Origin: Gemmatimonadota bacterium
GTDB taxonomy: Bacteria > Gemmatimonadota > Gemmatimonadetes > Longimicrobiales > Gaopeijiaceae
NCBI GenBank assembly: GCA_022822325.1
Contig: JAJEBW010000027.1
Coordinates: 1-64,000 of the forward strand
Length of the DNA stretch: 64,000 nucleotides
Reading direction: 5' to 3'
Each line of letters begins with the position of its first letter. Within the stretch, counting starts at the first letter, position 1. The notes under the pieces were generated by a model. That model did not search any database, was not told where the DNA came from, and was given only the letters and a program-made list of their open reading frames with translations. The translations under genes were made by a program, and so were the position numbers. This document shows, piece by piece, positions 52,439-61,021 of the stretch.

Positions 52439-53106
52439 CGTTGACCGGAGCTGACACGCAGCGCGCAGGGTCGCCAGTTTCGAGTCCAGTGCTGATCGGT
52501 TTGTACATGATCGGGGCGCACGCTCTTGCAGATGTTGCGGGCGAAATCCGCCGATGCGAATCCTTCCGCAACGCGCACCACGACACCCTCGCGCTCGCCG
52601 CCCAGCACCGAGGGCTTCCGTTGCTCGCGGTCGATGAAGCGTCGCAACTCGGCGACGGAAGCGAACTCGCCGCGGTGGAGGACCGGGACGACGGGAATGC
52701 GCCGCTCCCCTGCATAGGCTTCCAGCTCCCGCATGGAGAGAAAGTCCCCGGCTGAAGTGCGCAAGGCGAATGCGCGGAAGGTCTCGTCTTCGCGGACCGG
52801 CCCATACTCGATGCTGTGGACGCCATAGATGTCCTCGCCATGGAGATGGAGCTCCGGCTCGGTCACCTTCCACGCATGGTGCTTCTTGACCATCGCCATC
52901 CACTTGTTGGCGGATTCGGTCGCCACCGAACGGCCGTACACCTTGCCCCGGTGGATCAGGACGTTGCTTCCATCGATCTTCTCGGTCACGATCACCGGCC
53001 GCCCCACAAACCACGGGGGATCGGGGTGCACGGCATCGCCGCGGCCGATTGTGGGCGAGTGCGGCCAGTAGGGGGTGCGGGGGTATTTCAGGTGGCTGGA
53101 CGGCAT
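52435..53106 (-). CDS. RNA ligase, Rnl2-like family
   Basis: 223 residues, ATP-dependent nucleotidyltransferase fold. Motif I TEKIDGSN with the lysine that becomes adenylated, a motif III-like HLHGEDIYGVHSIEYGP, motif IV EGVVVRVA, and a motif V-like RNICKSVRPDHVQTDQHW. These enzymes seal 3'-OH/5'-phosphate RNA ends. No separate C-terminal domain is present, so it is a minimal form. ATG 53106 opens MPSSHLKYPRTPYWPHSP, a typical beginning; the frame runs further upstream. It begins 17 bases after the PIN gene ends, which suggests linked cutting and sealing of RNA. Confidence 0.85.
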   Translation of the reverse strand: MPSSHLKYPRTPYWPHSPTIGRGDAVHPDPPWFVGRPVIVTEKIDGSNVLIHRGKVYGRSVATESANKWMAMVKKHHAWKVTEPELHLHGEDIYGVHSIEYGPVREDETFRAFALRTSAGDFLSMRELEAYAGERRIPVVPVLHRGEFASVAELRRFIDREQRKPSVLGGEREGVVVRVAEGFASADFARNICKSVRPDHVQTDQHWTRNWRPCALRVSSGQR

Positions 53107-53123
53107 GATCGGTGGTACCCCGC

Positions 53124-53618
53124 CTAATCGCGAACGGCGTGCTGAGGACACAACTGCCTTACCGCTACACCGAGCCGGTCGGTCAGTGCACGGTGTTCCA
53201 CCCAATCGGAATCCGTGGCATTCAGAATCCCGGCATCGGCCTTCACGGCAACGGCCAGGAACTTCGCGTCCTTTTTCAGGTTGCTCGGCGGAAGGCCCGG
53301 ATCAACAAAGTCGCGCCCCTCGCGGTCATTGGGATCGCGGAGCGTGACCGGAGTGATTCGGACCCTTCTCCGGTCGCCCATCGTCCGGCAGACTCGCTTG
53401 AAGAATACCGTGCCGGGTCCGTCCTGTCCCTTCCTCATTCGAACCCTCTGTTGGTACTCGCCCAGGATGAGGTACTGATCGTCAATGCACACGATTCCGT
53501 TGCTGGCAAGTCGCCGAAGTTCCTCCACACATGCGAGTTGACAATCGGCGTCCGCATGGGTACCGACACCGTTGGCCGCAACGAGAACGTTGGTGTCCAC
53601 GACCATCCCGCGAGTCAT
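53124..53618 (-). CDS. PIN-domain nuclease
   Basis: 164 residues. Acidic active-site residues are placed as in PIN RNases: D in MVVDTNVLVAAN, E in CVEELRRL, D in KKDAKFLAVAVKADAGILNATDSDW, with TDSD at the end. PIN proteins (VapC-like) cut RNA, often tRNA or rRNA. No VapB-type antitoxin is next to it; its neighbour is an ATPase. The ATG overlaps the ATPase stop (ATGA), so they are translationally coupled, and the ATPase may control the nuclease. Base composition is lower in GC than the surroundings. Confidence 0.82.
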   Translation of the reverse strand: MTRGMVVDTNVLVAANGVGTHADADCQLACVEELRRLASNGIVCIDDQYLILGEYQQRVRMRKGQDGPGTVFFKRVCRTMGDRRRVRITPVTLRDPNDREGRDFVDPGLPPSNLKKDAKFLAVAVKADAGILNATDSDWVEHRALTDRLGVAVRQLCPQHAVRD

Positions 53619-55054
53619 GGCGCCGCGTCCGCAAGCTTGCGCCGCAAAGAAGCCGAACTGATCGCGGCGATCTCCTCCATCTCGTCCCCGAAGAAACCCT
53701 CGGGCCAGTTCTCGATCTCGCCCCAGCGATTGAGCTGGAGGTCCTCCAGCCGACCCACTCCGTGCCGCACTGAAGAGAAGTACAGGCGAACATCGTCCGA
53801 CGAAATCTCGAACGGATTCGCCGGTCCCTTGCCGGGAACGCCCACCTCGCCCTCGGCGACGCGGCGCTGGAGTCGCTGAAGCAGATGCTGGCTGTGCGAC
53901 TCGACGATGATCTGAAGCTTCCGATGTTTTGCGACGCAAAGAAGCAGGTCGGCCAGACGACTTTGGACCGCCGGGTGAAGGTGGATTTCCGGCTGCTCCA
54001 GCAGGACCACGGAGTGTTCCGGCACATAGTACAGGAGAACAAGGACCGGAAGAACCTGTGACACGCCGATTCCGACATCGGTCAGCGTGGTGGGCACTGC
54101 AGAAGCGTTCGTGCTCACGCGGGCCTTATAGAGATTGGATCCGGTTCCGATCTCCTCCATCGCGAAATGGTCAATCAACCCTAGCTCCCTGAGCCAATGC
54201 GCGATGATCTGCTCAAAGGGCTGGCGGTGAGCACGCGGTTTGAGCTGCCGTCTCTCCTCCTGCGCTCTGGCTGCCAGAATCGCGTCAATCGTACGCTCCC
54301 CACGAGGTCCTACATCCGCAGGACTCGCTCCGCTCCAATAGTATTGCCGCTGCGGGTAGTCTCGGAGCGGACCAAGATAGAAGATGCGGTCCATCAAGCT
54401 CTCGTAGGACAGCTCAAGATCGCTCAGGAAATCGGCGTCCTGGTAGGACCATCTGACCTCTTGTGGGAACGCGTGCGTCTTGACCGGAGGAGGAATGTTG
54501 AATGGGCGGCCCTGACTACGCTTCGGGGTACAGTCGCGGTCGTTCTTTGTGACTCTGAGTTCGTAGCTCTTCTGCCCGTTGGAAGGCAACAGCTCAAAGG
54601 TTGACCTGGCCTGGGACGAGCCAATACCGAATTCCAGGCGTCGCGCAAGGAGGGCGGACGACCGTTCAGGATCGGACAGGCCGACTTCGCATTGGATATC
54701 CAGATCCCGTCCCCGGAATCCGGTCAACTTTCCTTGCCGCGATTGTCGCGATTGCAACGAGAATCTCAGATCCTTCGGTGGCGACCAGGCAAGCTCCCAT
54801 CCGATGTCGGCTCCGGGATCCCGGCGATGGACCACCTCCCGATAGCTTCCCAGATTTGCCAGGCTCTCGGGGCCGCCAAAATCAAGAACGATACGGCGGT
54901 CGGTTGCATCCTTGGTTTGTTTCAGGAGTAGCAGGAACTGAATGATGCTGCTCTTGCCCGCGCTGTTGCCCCCGAAAATGCCTGTAACGGGGGCAAAGAT
55001 CGCCTCAAGCTCCCTCCAGACCTTGAAGTTCGTCAGATGCAGCTTCCTGATCAC
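53615..55054 (-). CDS. AAA ATPase of DUF3696 type
   Basis: 479 residues, RecF/ABC-like. Walker A GIFGGNSAGKSS near residue 30, Walker B VVLLEQPEIHLHP, and the switch histidine in IIVESHSQHLLQRL. The end (SSVRHGVGRLEDLQLNRWGEIENWPEGFFGDEMEEI) is the DUF3696 C-terminal pattern. Long, lower-GC coding region with charged inserts between the motifs. Family knowledge: such ATPases commonly partner with nucleases in defence systems, sensing DNA ends or phage proteins. GTG 55054 opens VIRKLHLTNFKVW, the usual start of these proteins. First gene of the ATPase-PIN-ligase-Sel1 cassette. Confidence 0.87.
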   Translation of the reverse strand: MIRKLHLTNFKVWRELEAIFAPVTGIFGGNSAGKSSIIQFLLLLKQTKDATDRRIVLDFGGPESLANLGSYREVVHRRDPGADIGWELAWSPPKDLRFSLQSRQSRQGKLTGFRGRDLDIQCEVGLSDPERSSALLARRLEFGIGSSQARSTFELLPSNGQKSYELRVTKNDRDCTPKRSQGRPFNIPPPVKTHAFPQEVRWSYQDADFLSDLELSYESLMDRIFYLGPLRDYPQRQYYWSGASPADVGPRGERTIDAILAARAQEERRQLKPRAHRQPFEQIIAHWLRELGLIDHFAMEEIGTGSNLYKARVSTNASAVPTTLTDVGIGVSQVLPVLVLLYYVPEHSVVLLEQPEIHLHPAVQSRLADLLLCVAKHRKLQIIVESHSQHLLQRLQRRVAEGEVGVPGKGPANPFEISSDDVRLYFSSVRHGVGRLEDLQLNRWGEIENWPEGFFGDEMEEIAAISSASLRRKLADAAP

Positions 55055-55130
55055 GGTGTCTCTCCCACTGATCGTTGAATCAGCGTACGCCACCCGGATG
55101 CGTCGCAACGGTGCAACATACGCACACCCC

Positions 55131-55973
55131 TCACCCCAAATCCTCCCCCGCGAGCCCCAGCCGCTCCAGCACCTCCGGCGGGGGGCCGTCGAAGCTCGGC
55201 AGCGGGATGTTGCCGACGAAGCCCAGGTCGCGCATTCCCTCTTCGGTGGTCCAGAAGCCGGTGGAGACCATGTCGCGGAACTCGTCGAAGAAGCGGGCCT
55301 GGGGCCTGAGCTCCGGCGGCGCATCGGGCTCGAAACGGATCGCGTCGCAGATTTCGTGGACCTGGCTCCCGGTGAGCGCCGGGAACTCGGCGGCGCCGAA
55401 GCGTTCGCGGGCCTGCCGGTTGAGCCAGGCGAGGCCGCCGCGCAGCCGTGCGAGCGCCTCTTCGTGGCCGGGGGCCGAAACGAACTCGTTGATGTAGCCG
55501 GGAACGCCGACCGCGCTGGCCGCGGGGGAACGGTCGTCGGCGGGGATGACGATGTCGGAGAGGGCCGCGACCAGTCGCATCTCCTCGTCGGTGAGCGCCA
55601 TCTCCCAGGGAACGGCGGGGGCGAGAAGGTCGGGATCGGATGGGGTGCCTGCCGCGAGGGGGTTGCGGGGGGAAAGGGGATCGAAGCCGGAGAGCGCTTC
55701 GTGGGCGGATTCGACGGGTCGGGCGGGGTCGTCGGGGGAGCAGGAGGCGGCCGCGCCGAGGGCCGTCCCCGCGGCAATGACCTTGAGGGCGCCGCGCCGG
55801 GAGATCGCGCCCGCGCGAGCTGGATCGTCCGGCCGGTCCGGAGCCTTTCGAGCCGCGCCATCGGCCGCCGCGTCGCCCAACGCCGCTCCGTCGTCCGTCA
55901 TCGCGTCTCCGGTCGCCGTTCCATTCTCCTCGACTGGAGTACTTTCCGCGCCGCCGCGCCATGCCCGCTTCAT
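55131..55973 (-). CDS. Tat-exported gluconate 2-dehydrogenase subunit 3-type protein
   Basis: 280 residues. A long Asp/Ala-rich leader precedes a twin-arginine signal SRRGALKVIAAGTALGAAASC, which also has a lipobox-like cysteine. The mature part matches the small subunit of membrane GMC dehydrogenases: LTDEEMRLVAALSDIVIPADDRSPAASAVGVPGYI and FFDEFRDMVSTGFWTTEEGMRDLGFVGN. It is expected to bind and carry the GMC subunit encoded just upstream through the Tat system. ATG 55973 overlaps that gene's stop (ATGA). Confidence 0.87.
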   Translation of the reverse strand: MKRAWRGGAESTPVEENGTATGDAMTDDGAALGDAAADGAARKAPDRPDDPARAGAISRRGALKVIAAGTALGAAASCSPDDPARPVESAHEALSGFDPLSPRNPLAAGTPSDPDLLAPAVPWEMALTDEEMRLVAALSDIVIPADDRSPAASAVGVPGYINEFVSAPGHEEALARLRGGLAWLNRQARERFGAAEFPALTGSQVHEICDAIRFEPDAPPELRPQARFFDEFRDMVSTGFWTTEEGMRDLGFVGNIPLPSFDGPPPEVLERLGLAGEDLG

Positions 55974-57805
55974 CCGATGCTCCTCCGGCGCAGTTGTTCA
56001 ACGAGGTATTCGCTGGCGCGCCACGCAATCGCCATGATCGACAGGGTGGGGTTCTTGTCCGCATTCGACACGAAGGGCGCGCCGTCGGTGACGAAGAGAT
56101 TCGGCACATCCCACGCCTGGCAGTACTCGTTCAGCACCGAGTTGCGGCGATCGTCGCCCATGCAGACGCCGCCCACCTCGTGGATGATCTGTCCCCCCCT
56201 GGAGATCGCCCGCTCGCCCTCGCTCTGAACCGGGGAAAGCAGCCGTCCCCCCATCTCGTCCACGATTCCGGCGAAGGTCCGCTGCATGTGAAGGGCCTGG
56301 CGCAACTCGTGGTCGGCCCATTTCCAGTGGAATCTGAGCACGGGGATGCCGTAGCGGTCCACCTGGTCGGGGTCGATCTCGCAGTAGCAATCCTCGTTGG
56401 GAATCATCTCGCCGCGGCCGTCGAAGAAGAGGAAGCTGCCATAGTAGCGGCGGCAGTCCTCCTTGAAGCGCTGGCCGTAGCTGCCTCCGGTGAGCGGTTC
56501 CAGCCCGCTGAAGGCGCCGAAGCCGGGCATGCGCCGTCCGCCGCCGAACTCGATGTGGTAGCCGCGGGGGAAGTCCAGTCGTCCCGCCAACTGCTCGCCG
56601 TAGAGCCACCACGGCATGTACATGTGCATCCCCGAGGCGCCGTCCTCGTTGTGCGGGGGAAGCGATTCCAGCGCGGGAATCTGGGCGTACACGCCCGCGC
56701 CGACGGTGTCCATGATGTACTTGCCCACCAGGCCGGTGCCATTGGCGATCCCGTCGGGGAAGACGCCCGACCTCGAGTTCAGCATGATGCGCGCCGACTC
56801 GCAGGCGCTTGCGGCCAGGACCACCACCCGCGCGGCGGCGAATTCGTCGATCAGCGTCTCGCGGTCGACGTAGCGGACGCCGGTGGCGCGGCCCCGGTCG
56901 TCGACGGCGACTTCGCGCGCCATGGCCCCCGTGCGGATCTCGAGGTTGCCGGTGGCCAACGCGGGGGGCAGCAATACCGTGGTGGACTGGAAGTTGGCCC
57001 GGATCGAGCACCCGCGCCCGCACGGCGTCGCCCAGTAGCAGGCGGCCCGTCCCCGCATCGACTCGGCGGTGACCCGCTGGGCCAGCGCATTCCCGGGGAA
57101 GAGCTCGCGCGGAAGCCGGTCGGCGTCCTGGGTCTCGGTCAGGATCGCCAGGTGCGCGGGAATCACCGGAATCCCCAGTTCGCGACAGGCCTTGCGGGTC
57201 AGGAACTCGTACGCTCTGGGCCGCGGTGGCGGCTGCAGCACCCCCGGCGAGGAATTCGGCGTATTCTCCAACCCCTCGTTCGATCCGTACACCCCGATCA
57301 GCGCTTCGGTGCGGTCGTACCAAGGCGCCAGATCTTCGTACGACATCGGCCAGTCGATCCCCAGGCCATCGCGGCTGCGCGGCCTGAAGTCGTATTCGCC
57401 CATGCGGAGCGAGATCCGGCCCCAGTGGTTGGTGCGCCCGCCCAGCATCCGCGCGCGCCACCACATGAATTCGGAACCGTCGGCCACCGAATAGGGCTCG
57501 CCGGGCACCTGCCAGCCGCCATCCACCGTCGCGTCGTAGAACCCGAAGGGCTTCGCCGCGGTTGCCGCCCCACGCAGCGGCGCATCCTTCGGCAACTGGA
57601 ACATGGGCGTTTCGCGCACCGGATCGTAGTCGCGCCCGGCCTCCAGCAGGAGCACCTTCAGCCCCGATGTCGCCAGGATGAAGGCCGCCATCCCCCCGCC
57701 GGCGCCCGAACCGACCACGATGGCGTCGTATTGGGGACTCCGGCGGCGCGGCGATCCGCCAACCGGCCTCCGCCCGGGCGGCTCCCTGCGCGGCGACCCG
57801 GTCAT
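55970..57805 (-). CDS. GMC-family FAD oxidoreductase
   Basis: 611 residues. FAD-binding Rossmann motif YDAIVVGSGAGGGMAAF near the N-terminus, GGRTNHWGRISLRM, ACYWATPCGRGCSIRANFQS, and the C-terminal GMC signature IIHEVGGVCMGDD...SVLNEYCQAWDVPNLFVTDGAPFVSNADKNP...TLSIMAIAWRA with catalytic His and Asn. It oxidises a sugar or alcohol using FAD, together with the Tat-exported small subunit. It has no signal of its own, consistent with hitchhiker export. ATG 57805; a short Arg-rich leader precedes the Rossmann motif. It starts 8 bases after the DUF4340 gene ends. Confidence 0.9.
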   Translation of the reverse strand: MTGSPRREPPGRRPVGGSPRRRSPQYDAIVVGSGAGGGMAAFILATSGLKVLLLEAGRDYDPVRETPMFQLPKDAPLRGAATAAKPFGFYDATVDGGWQVPGEPYSVADGSEFMWWRARMLGGRTNHWGRISLRMGEYDFRPRSRDGLGIDWPMSYEDLAPWYDRTEALIGVYGSNEGLENTPNSSPGVLQPPPRPRAYEFLTRKACRELGIPVIPAHLAILTETQDADRLPRELFPGNALAQRVTAESMRGRAACYWATPCGRGCSIRANFQSTTVLLPPALATGNLEIRTGAMAREVAVDDRGRATGVRYVDRETLIDEFAAARVVVLAASACESARIMLNSRSGVFPDGIANGTGLVGKYIMDTVGAGVYAQIPALESLPPHNEDGASGMHMYMPWWLYGEQLAGRLDFPRGYHIEFGGGRRMPGFGAFSGLEPLTGGSYGQRFKEDCRRYYGSFLFFDGRGEMIPNEDCYCEIDPDQVDRYGIPVLRFHWKWADHELRQALHMQRTFAGIVDEMGGRLLSPVQSEGERAISRGGQIIHEVGGVCMGDDRRNSVLNEYCQAWDVPNLFVTDGAPFVSNADKNPTLSIMAIAWRASEYLVEQLRRRSIG

Positions 57806-57812
57806 CTTCCGC

Positions 57813-58700
57813 CTATCCTTCGTCCGGCCCCGGCGCCACACGGTCGGCCCGGAAGGACGCCACCTCGAAGATGTACGACCGCCCGGCCGCCATCACGCGA
57901 TAGTTCCCCTCGCCCTCGGCCAGCGTCAGAGCGGCCAGCTCATTCCCCTCGGCGTCGGTCGCCACCACCGCGCGCTCCGGCTCGGCCGGCATCTCGAATC
58001 CCTCCGGCGCGAACCCGGTCGCCCGCATCGACGCCAGCTCCTGCAGGATGTTGCGCACCGTCGTCGCATCGGCCTCGGCACCACCTGTGGTCCAGCTCGA
58101 ATCCTGCCGCTCGTAGAGCACCGTTCGCCCATCGCGCGCCACCCGGATCGCCGCCACCATCGCCGTATCGGTCTCGACGATCACCTTGTCTCGCCAATCG
58201 ACCAGGGGCCGGGCCGCCGCCGAACGCAGATCTCCCTCGATGTGGCTCACCCGGTCGGCGCCGGGCAGACGGGCGTAGGCGGTGCGGAAGCGGTTGCCGG
58301 CCTTCCCCAACAGAATCGCCGGCCTTCCCTCGGCCGCAATCGTCCAGGCACTGTCGGCGGCGATCCCCAACCGGGCATGATTGGCGGGATTGGCCGCGGC
58401 GACATTGCCCACCTCGACCTCGGCAACCGCCCGCAGGAAACGCGACACCGCGCCGGAATCCGCCTCGAATCCATTCACCGTCCAGCCCGCTGCGCCCCGT
58501 TCCAGACGCAGGGTGTCGCGGGGACCGGAGATCGCGAAATCGGTGTGCGGCTCGGTCGCCAGCTCGGCCAGCGCATCCTCCAGAGCCCCATCGCCGGCCG
58601 CCGACCCGCCATCGCCCCCGCCGACCAGCATCGTCGCGCCGTAGAGGACCACCACCGCCACCAGCCCGTACAGCGCCATTCGCAACGTCTTCGCGCTCAT
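57813..58700 (-). CDS. DUF4340 protein
   Basis: 295 residues. One N-terminal membrane helix (LRMALYGLVAVVVLYGATMLVGG), then repeated DUF4340 units (DTLRLERGAAGWTVNGFEADSGAVSRFLRAV, GNRFRTAYARLPGADRV, RDGRTVLYERQDSSWTTGGAEADAT). DUF4340 is usually encoded next to GldG-type proteins, as here. Start ATG 58700 overlaps the GldFG stop (ATGA). The role is probably structural in the periplasmic part of the ABC complex. Confidence 0.85.
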   Translation of the reverse strand: MSAKTLRMALYGLVAVVVLYGATMLVGGGDGGSAAGDGALEDALAELATEPHTDFAISGPRDTLRLERGAAGWTVNGFEADSGAVSRFLRAVAEVEVGNVAAANPANHARLGIAADSAWTIAAEGRPAILLGKAGNRFRTAYARLPGADRVSHIEGDLRSAAARPLVDWRDKVIVETDTAMVAAIRVARDGRTVLYERQDSSWTTGGAEADATTVRNILQELASMRATGFAPEGFEMPAEPERAVVATDAEGNELAALTLAEGEGNYRVMAAGRSYIFEVASFRADRVAPGPDEG

Positions 58701-61021
58701 CCGGATCCTCCTTCCGCCCGCTCCTCCCAGCGCCTTCGGGCCCGCGTCGCGCGTCCCGTCACCCGCCAGAATCCATAGGCGACAAAGAGCAGGGGTATCC
58801 CGATCAGCGACCCCCACTTCAGCAGGTTCCGTCCGGTGTCCGATTCGAAGACCAGCGCCGGCGGCGTCCGATCCTTCGACCGAATCCCGATCAGCGCCTC
58901 GTCCTGGGCCAGCCAGTCCACCGCATTGGCGGCAAAGATCGCGTTCTGCGGATTCGCCTGCACAAACTGGTCCTCCAGGAAGTCGGCATCGCCCACCGCG
59001 ACAATCCGCCCTCCCGGACGCTCGCCCTCCTCATCCGCCTCCTCTTCCTCCGCACCCCCCTCCACCGGCGCGATCGCCACGGCCAGCGTCTGCACGCCCA
59101 GCTCGTCTTCGTTCACCGGAATGTCGAAGCTCGGATCGATCATCGCCCCCGGACCCTGCACCCCTCCGCCCTCCGTCGTCACCCAGAGCGGCGTCACCGC
59201 CGGATCGTCCTCGTCGAAGCCGAAGGGCGCGGCCCACCCGAAGGTCACATTGCCCAGGTCGCGGCCGGTCGGATGATCGGCGCCCGCAAATGCAATCGGC
59301 CAAAGGGGATAGGCGCGCACGACCTGAAAGAACCCCCTCGGAACCCGGACGCGCTCCGCCGACGCCAGATCGAAGGCCATCTCGGCGGAAGACTCGACCC
59401 CGCGCGCAGCCAGCAGCTCCTCCAGACCGGTGGAGACCGGAATTGCCGTCAGAGATTGCTGCATGTTGATCGAGTGACGTTCAACAAGAACGAAGGCTGC
59501 GCCGCCGTCGTCCAGGTAGTCCTCGATGGCCGCCGCTGCCGCGGCGGACAGCGGCCGTGCGGGAGCCGCGATCATCAGCACATCCACCGAATCGGGCACC
59601 ACCGGAACGTTCTCCGGCTCGGGCGCCTGCGACTCGGGCGCCTCCGCGCCGGGCATCGCCGACCCGTTCTCCAGATTCACCGTCGTGATGTTGTAGCGGT
59701 CGGCCAGACTCTCGCGAAAGGCTCGGTACTGAAACGACTCCTTCGCGTCGAACCCGGTCATGAAGGCCAGCGTGGGGCGCTCCTCCACCGTCATGCGCGA
59801 GATCGCCGAGACCAGGCGGAACTCCAGATCGTCGGCGCGATCGATCAGCGGAATCACCTCCTGCTCGTCCGCATAGGTGACCGCCAGCCCGAAGTAGCCG
59901 CGGCGAACCTCCAGCTCGTCGGCGCGCATCACATTGAACTCGACCGGCGAGATCCCCATCGACGAAGCCTGTTCGCCCTCCTCGTCGCCGTCGTCCGGAT
60001 TGACTTCGGCGGTGTTGAGCATCCCGTTGGAGGCGCCGCGCAGATCGGCCACCAGATCGCGCACGTCGCGCAGCGTCAACTGAATTTCCTGCGGCAGATC
60101 CCCGCTCACGAAAAGCGTCAGATGCACCACGTCGTCCAGCTCTCCCAGGATCGCGCGGCTCCCCTCCGACAGGGTGAAGAGGTCGCCCCGGGTAAGATCG
60201 AGACGCCCCCGCACATGCCCGCCCAGCAGATTGAGGACCAGGACCGCCGCCGCGATCGCCAGCGTTCCGATCCGCAGCCGCTGCGTGGCCTCGTTGCCGG
60301 GACTGAGGCGAATCCGGCTGAGCGCGCCGACCGCGAAGAGGAGGAAGAGGGCGCAGGTGGAGGCGAAGTAGAGGAGGTCTCGCAGATCGACCACCCCGCG
60401 GGCCACGTTTTCGAAGTGGCTGATGACCGACAACTGAAGCGCCCAGCCGCCGATCAGGCGCGGCAGCCCCACCTGCACCACCGGCGTCCCGATCAGGACG
60501 AGAACGAAGCAGATCAGGGCGCCCAGGATGAAGGCGGTGATCTGGTTGCGGGTGATCGACGAGGCCCAGAGCCCGATCGCGGCCATCTGCGCAATGAGAA
60601 GGGCGGCCCCGAAGTACTGCGCGACCATGATCCCCGCGTCGGCCTCCGAAACCGCCAGGACGCCGAACGCCATGGGGAGGGTGCCCGCCAGCGCGATCAG
60701 TCCGAAGATCCAGTTGCCCAGGAACTTGCCCGCCACGATCTCGATCTCGGTGAGCGGCTGCGCCATGAGCCACTCCAGGGTGTTGCCGCGCCGCTCCTCG
60801 GCCAGGCTCTTCATGGTGATCGCCGGAACGAAAACCACCAGGAGCCAGGGAAGGAGATCGAAGAAGGGCCGCAGCGTGGCCAGCGACATCGCGTAGAGCG
60901 GCCGGAAGGTGAGGTAGAGACCCAGCCCCAGGAAGGCCACCGCAAGGACATAGGCGGTCGGCTGGTCGAAGAAGCCGCGCAGCTCGCGGTGGGCGATGCG
61001 AAGGGTATGCCGAATGCTCAC
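58697..61021 (-). CDS. fused ABC-2 permease and GldG-like protein (GldF-GldG)
   Basis: 774 residues. Residues 1 to about 245 are a GldF/ABC-2 permease with six helices (YVLAVAFLGLGLYLTF, LPWLLVVFVPAITMKSLAEERR, AFILGALICFVLVLIGTPVV). After a further helix (TLAIAAAVLVLNLLGG) comes the GldG (ABC_transp_aux) domain: RGDLFTLSEGSRAILGELDDVVHLTLFVSGDLP, GYFGLAVTYADEQEVIPLI, ERPTLAFMTGFDAKESFQYRAF, PVVPDSVDVLMIAAPARPLS, and a C-terminal helix. An acidic patch (EEEEADEEGERPGG) lies near the end. GldAFG is needed for Bacteroidota gliding, but homologues are widespread in non-gliders. ATGA overlap with GldA. Confidence 0.88.
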   Translation of the reverse strand: MSIRHTLRIAHRELRGFFDQPTAYVLAVAFLGLGLYLTFRPLYAMSLATLRPFFDLLPWLLVVFVPAITMKSLAEERRGNTLEWLMAQPLTEIEIVAGKFLGNWIFGLIALAGTLPMAFGVLAVSEADAGIMVAQYFGAALLIAQMAAIGLWASSITRNQITAFILGALICFVLVLIGTPVVQVGLPRLIGGWALQLSVISHFENVARGVVDLRDLLYFASTCALFLLFAVGALSRIRLSPGNEATQRLRIGTLAIAAAVLVLNLLGGHVRGRLDLTRGDLFTLSEGSRAILGELDDVVHLTLFVSGDLPQEIQLTLRDVRDLVADLRGASNGMLNTAEVNPDDGDEEGEQASSMGISPVEFNVMRADELEVRRGYFGLAVTYADEQEVIPLIDRADDLEFRLVSAISRMTVEERPTLAFMTGFDAKESFQYRAFRESLADRYNITTVNLENGSAMPGAEAPESQAPEPENVPVVPDSVDVLMIAAPARPLSAAAAAAIEDYLDDGGAAFVLVERHSINMQQSLTAIPVSTGLEELLAARGVESSAEMAFDLASAERVRVPRGFFQVVRAYPLWPIAFAGADHPTGRDLGNVTFGWAAPFGFDEDDPAVTPLWVTTEGGGVQGPGAMIDPSFDIPVNEDELGVQTLAVAIAPVEGGAEEEEADEEGERPGGRIVAVGDADFLEDQFVQANPQNAIFAANAVDWLAQDEALIGIRSKDRTPPALVFESDTGRNLLKWGSLIGIPLLFVAYGFWRVTGRATRARRRWEERAEGGSG

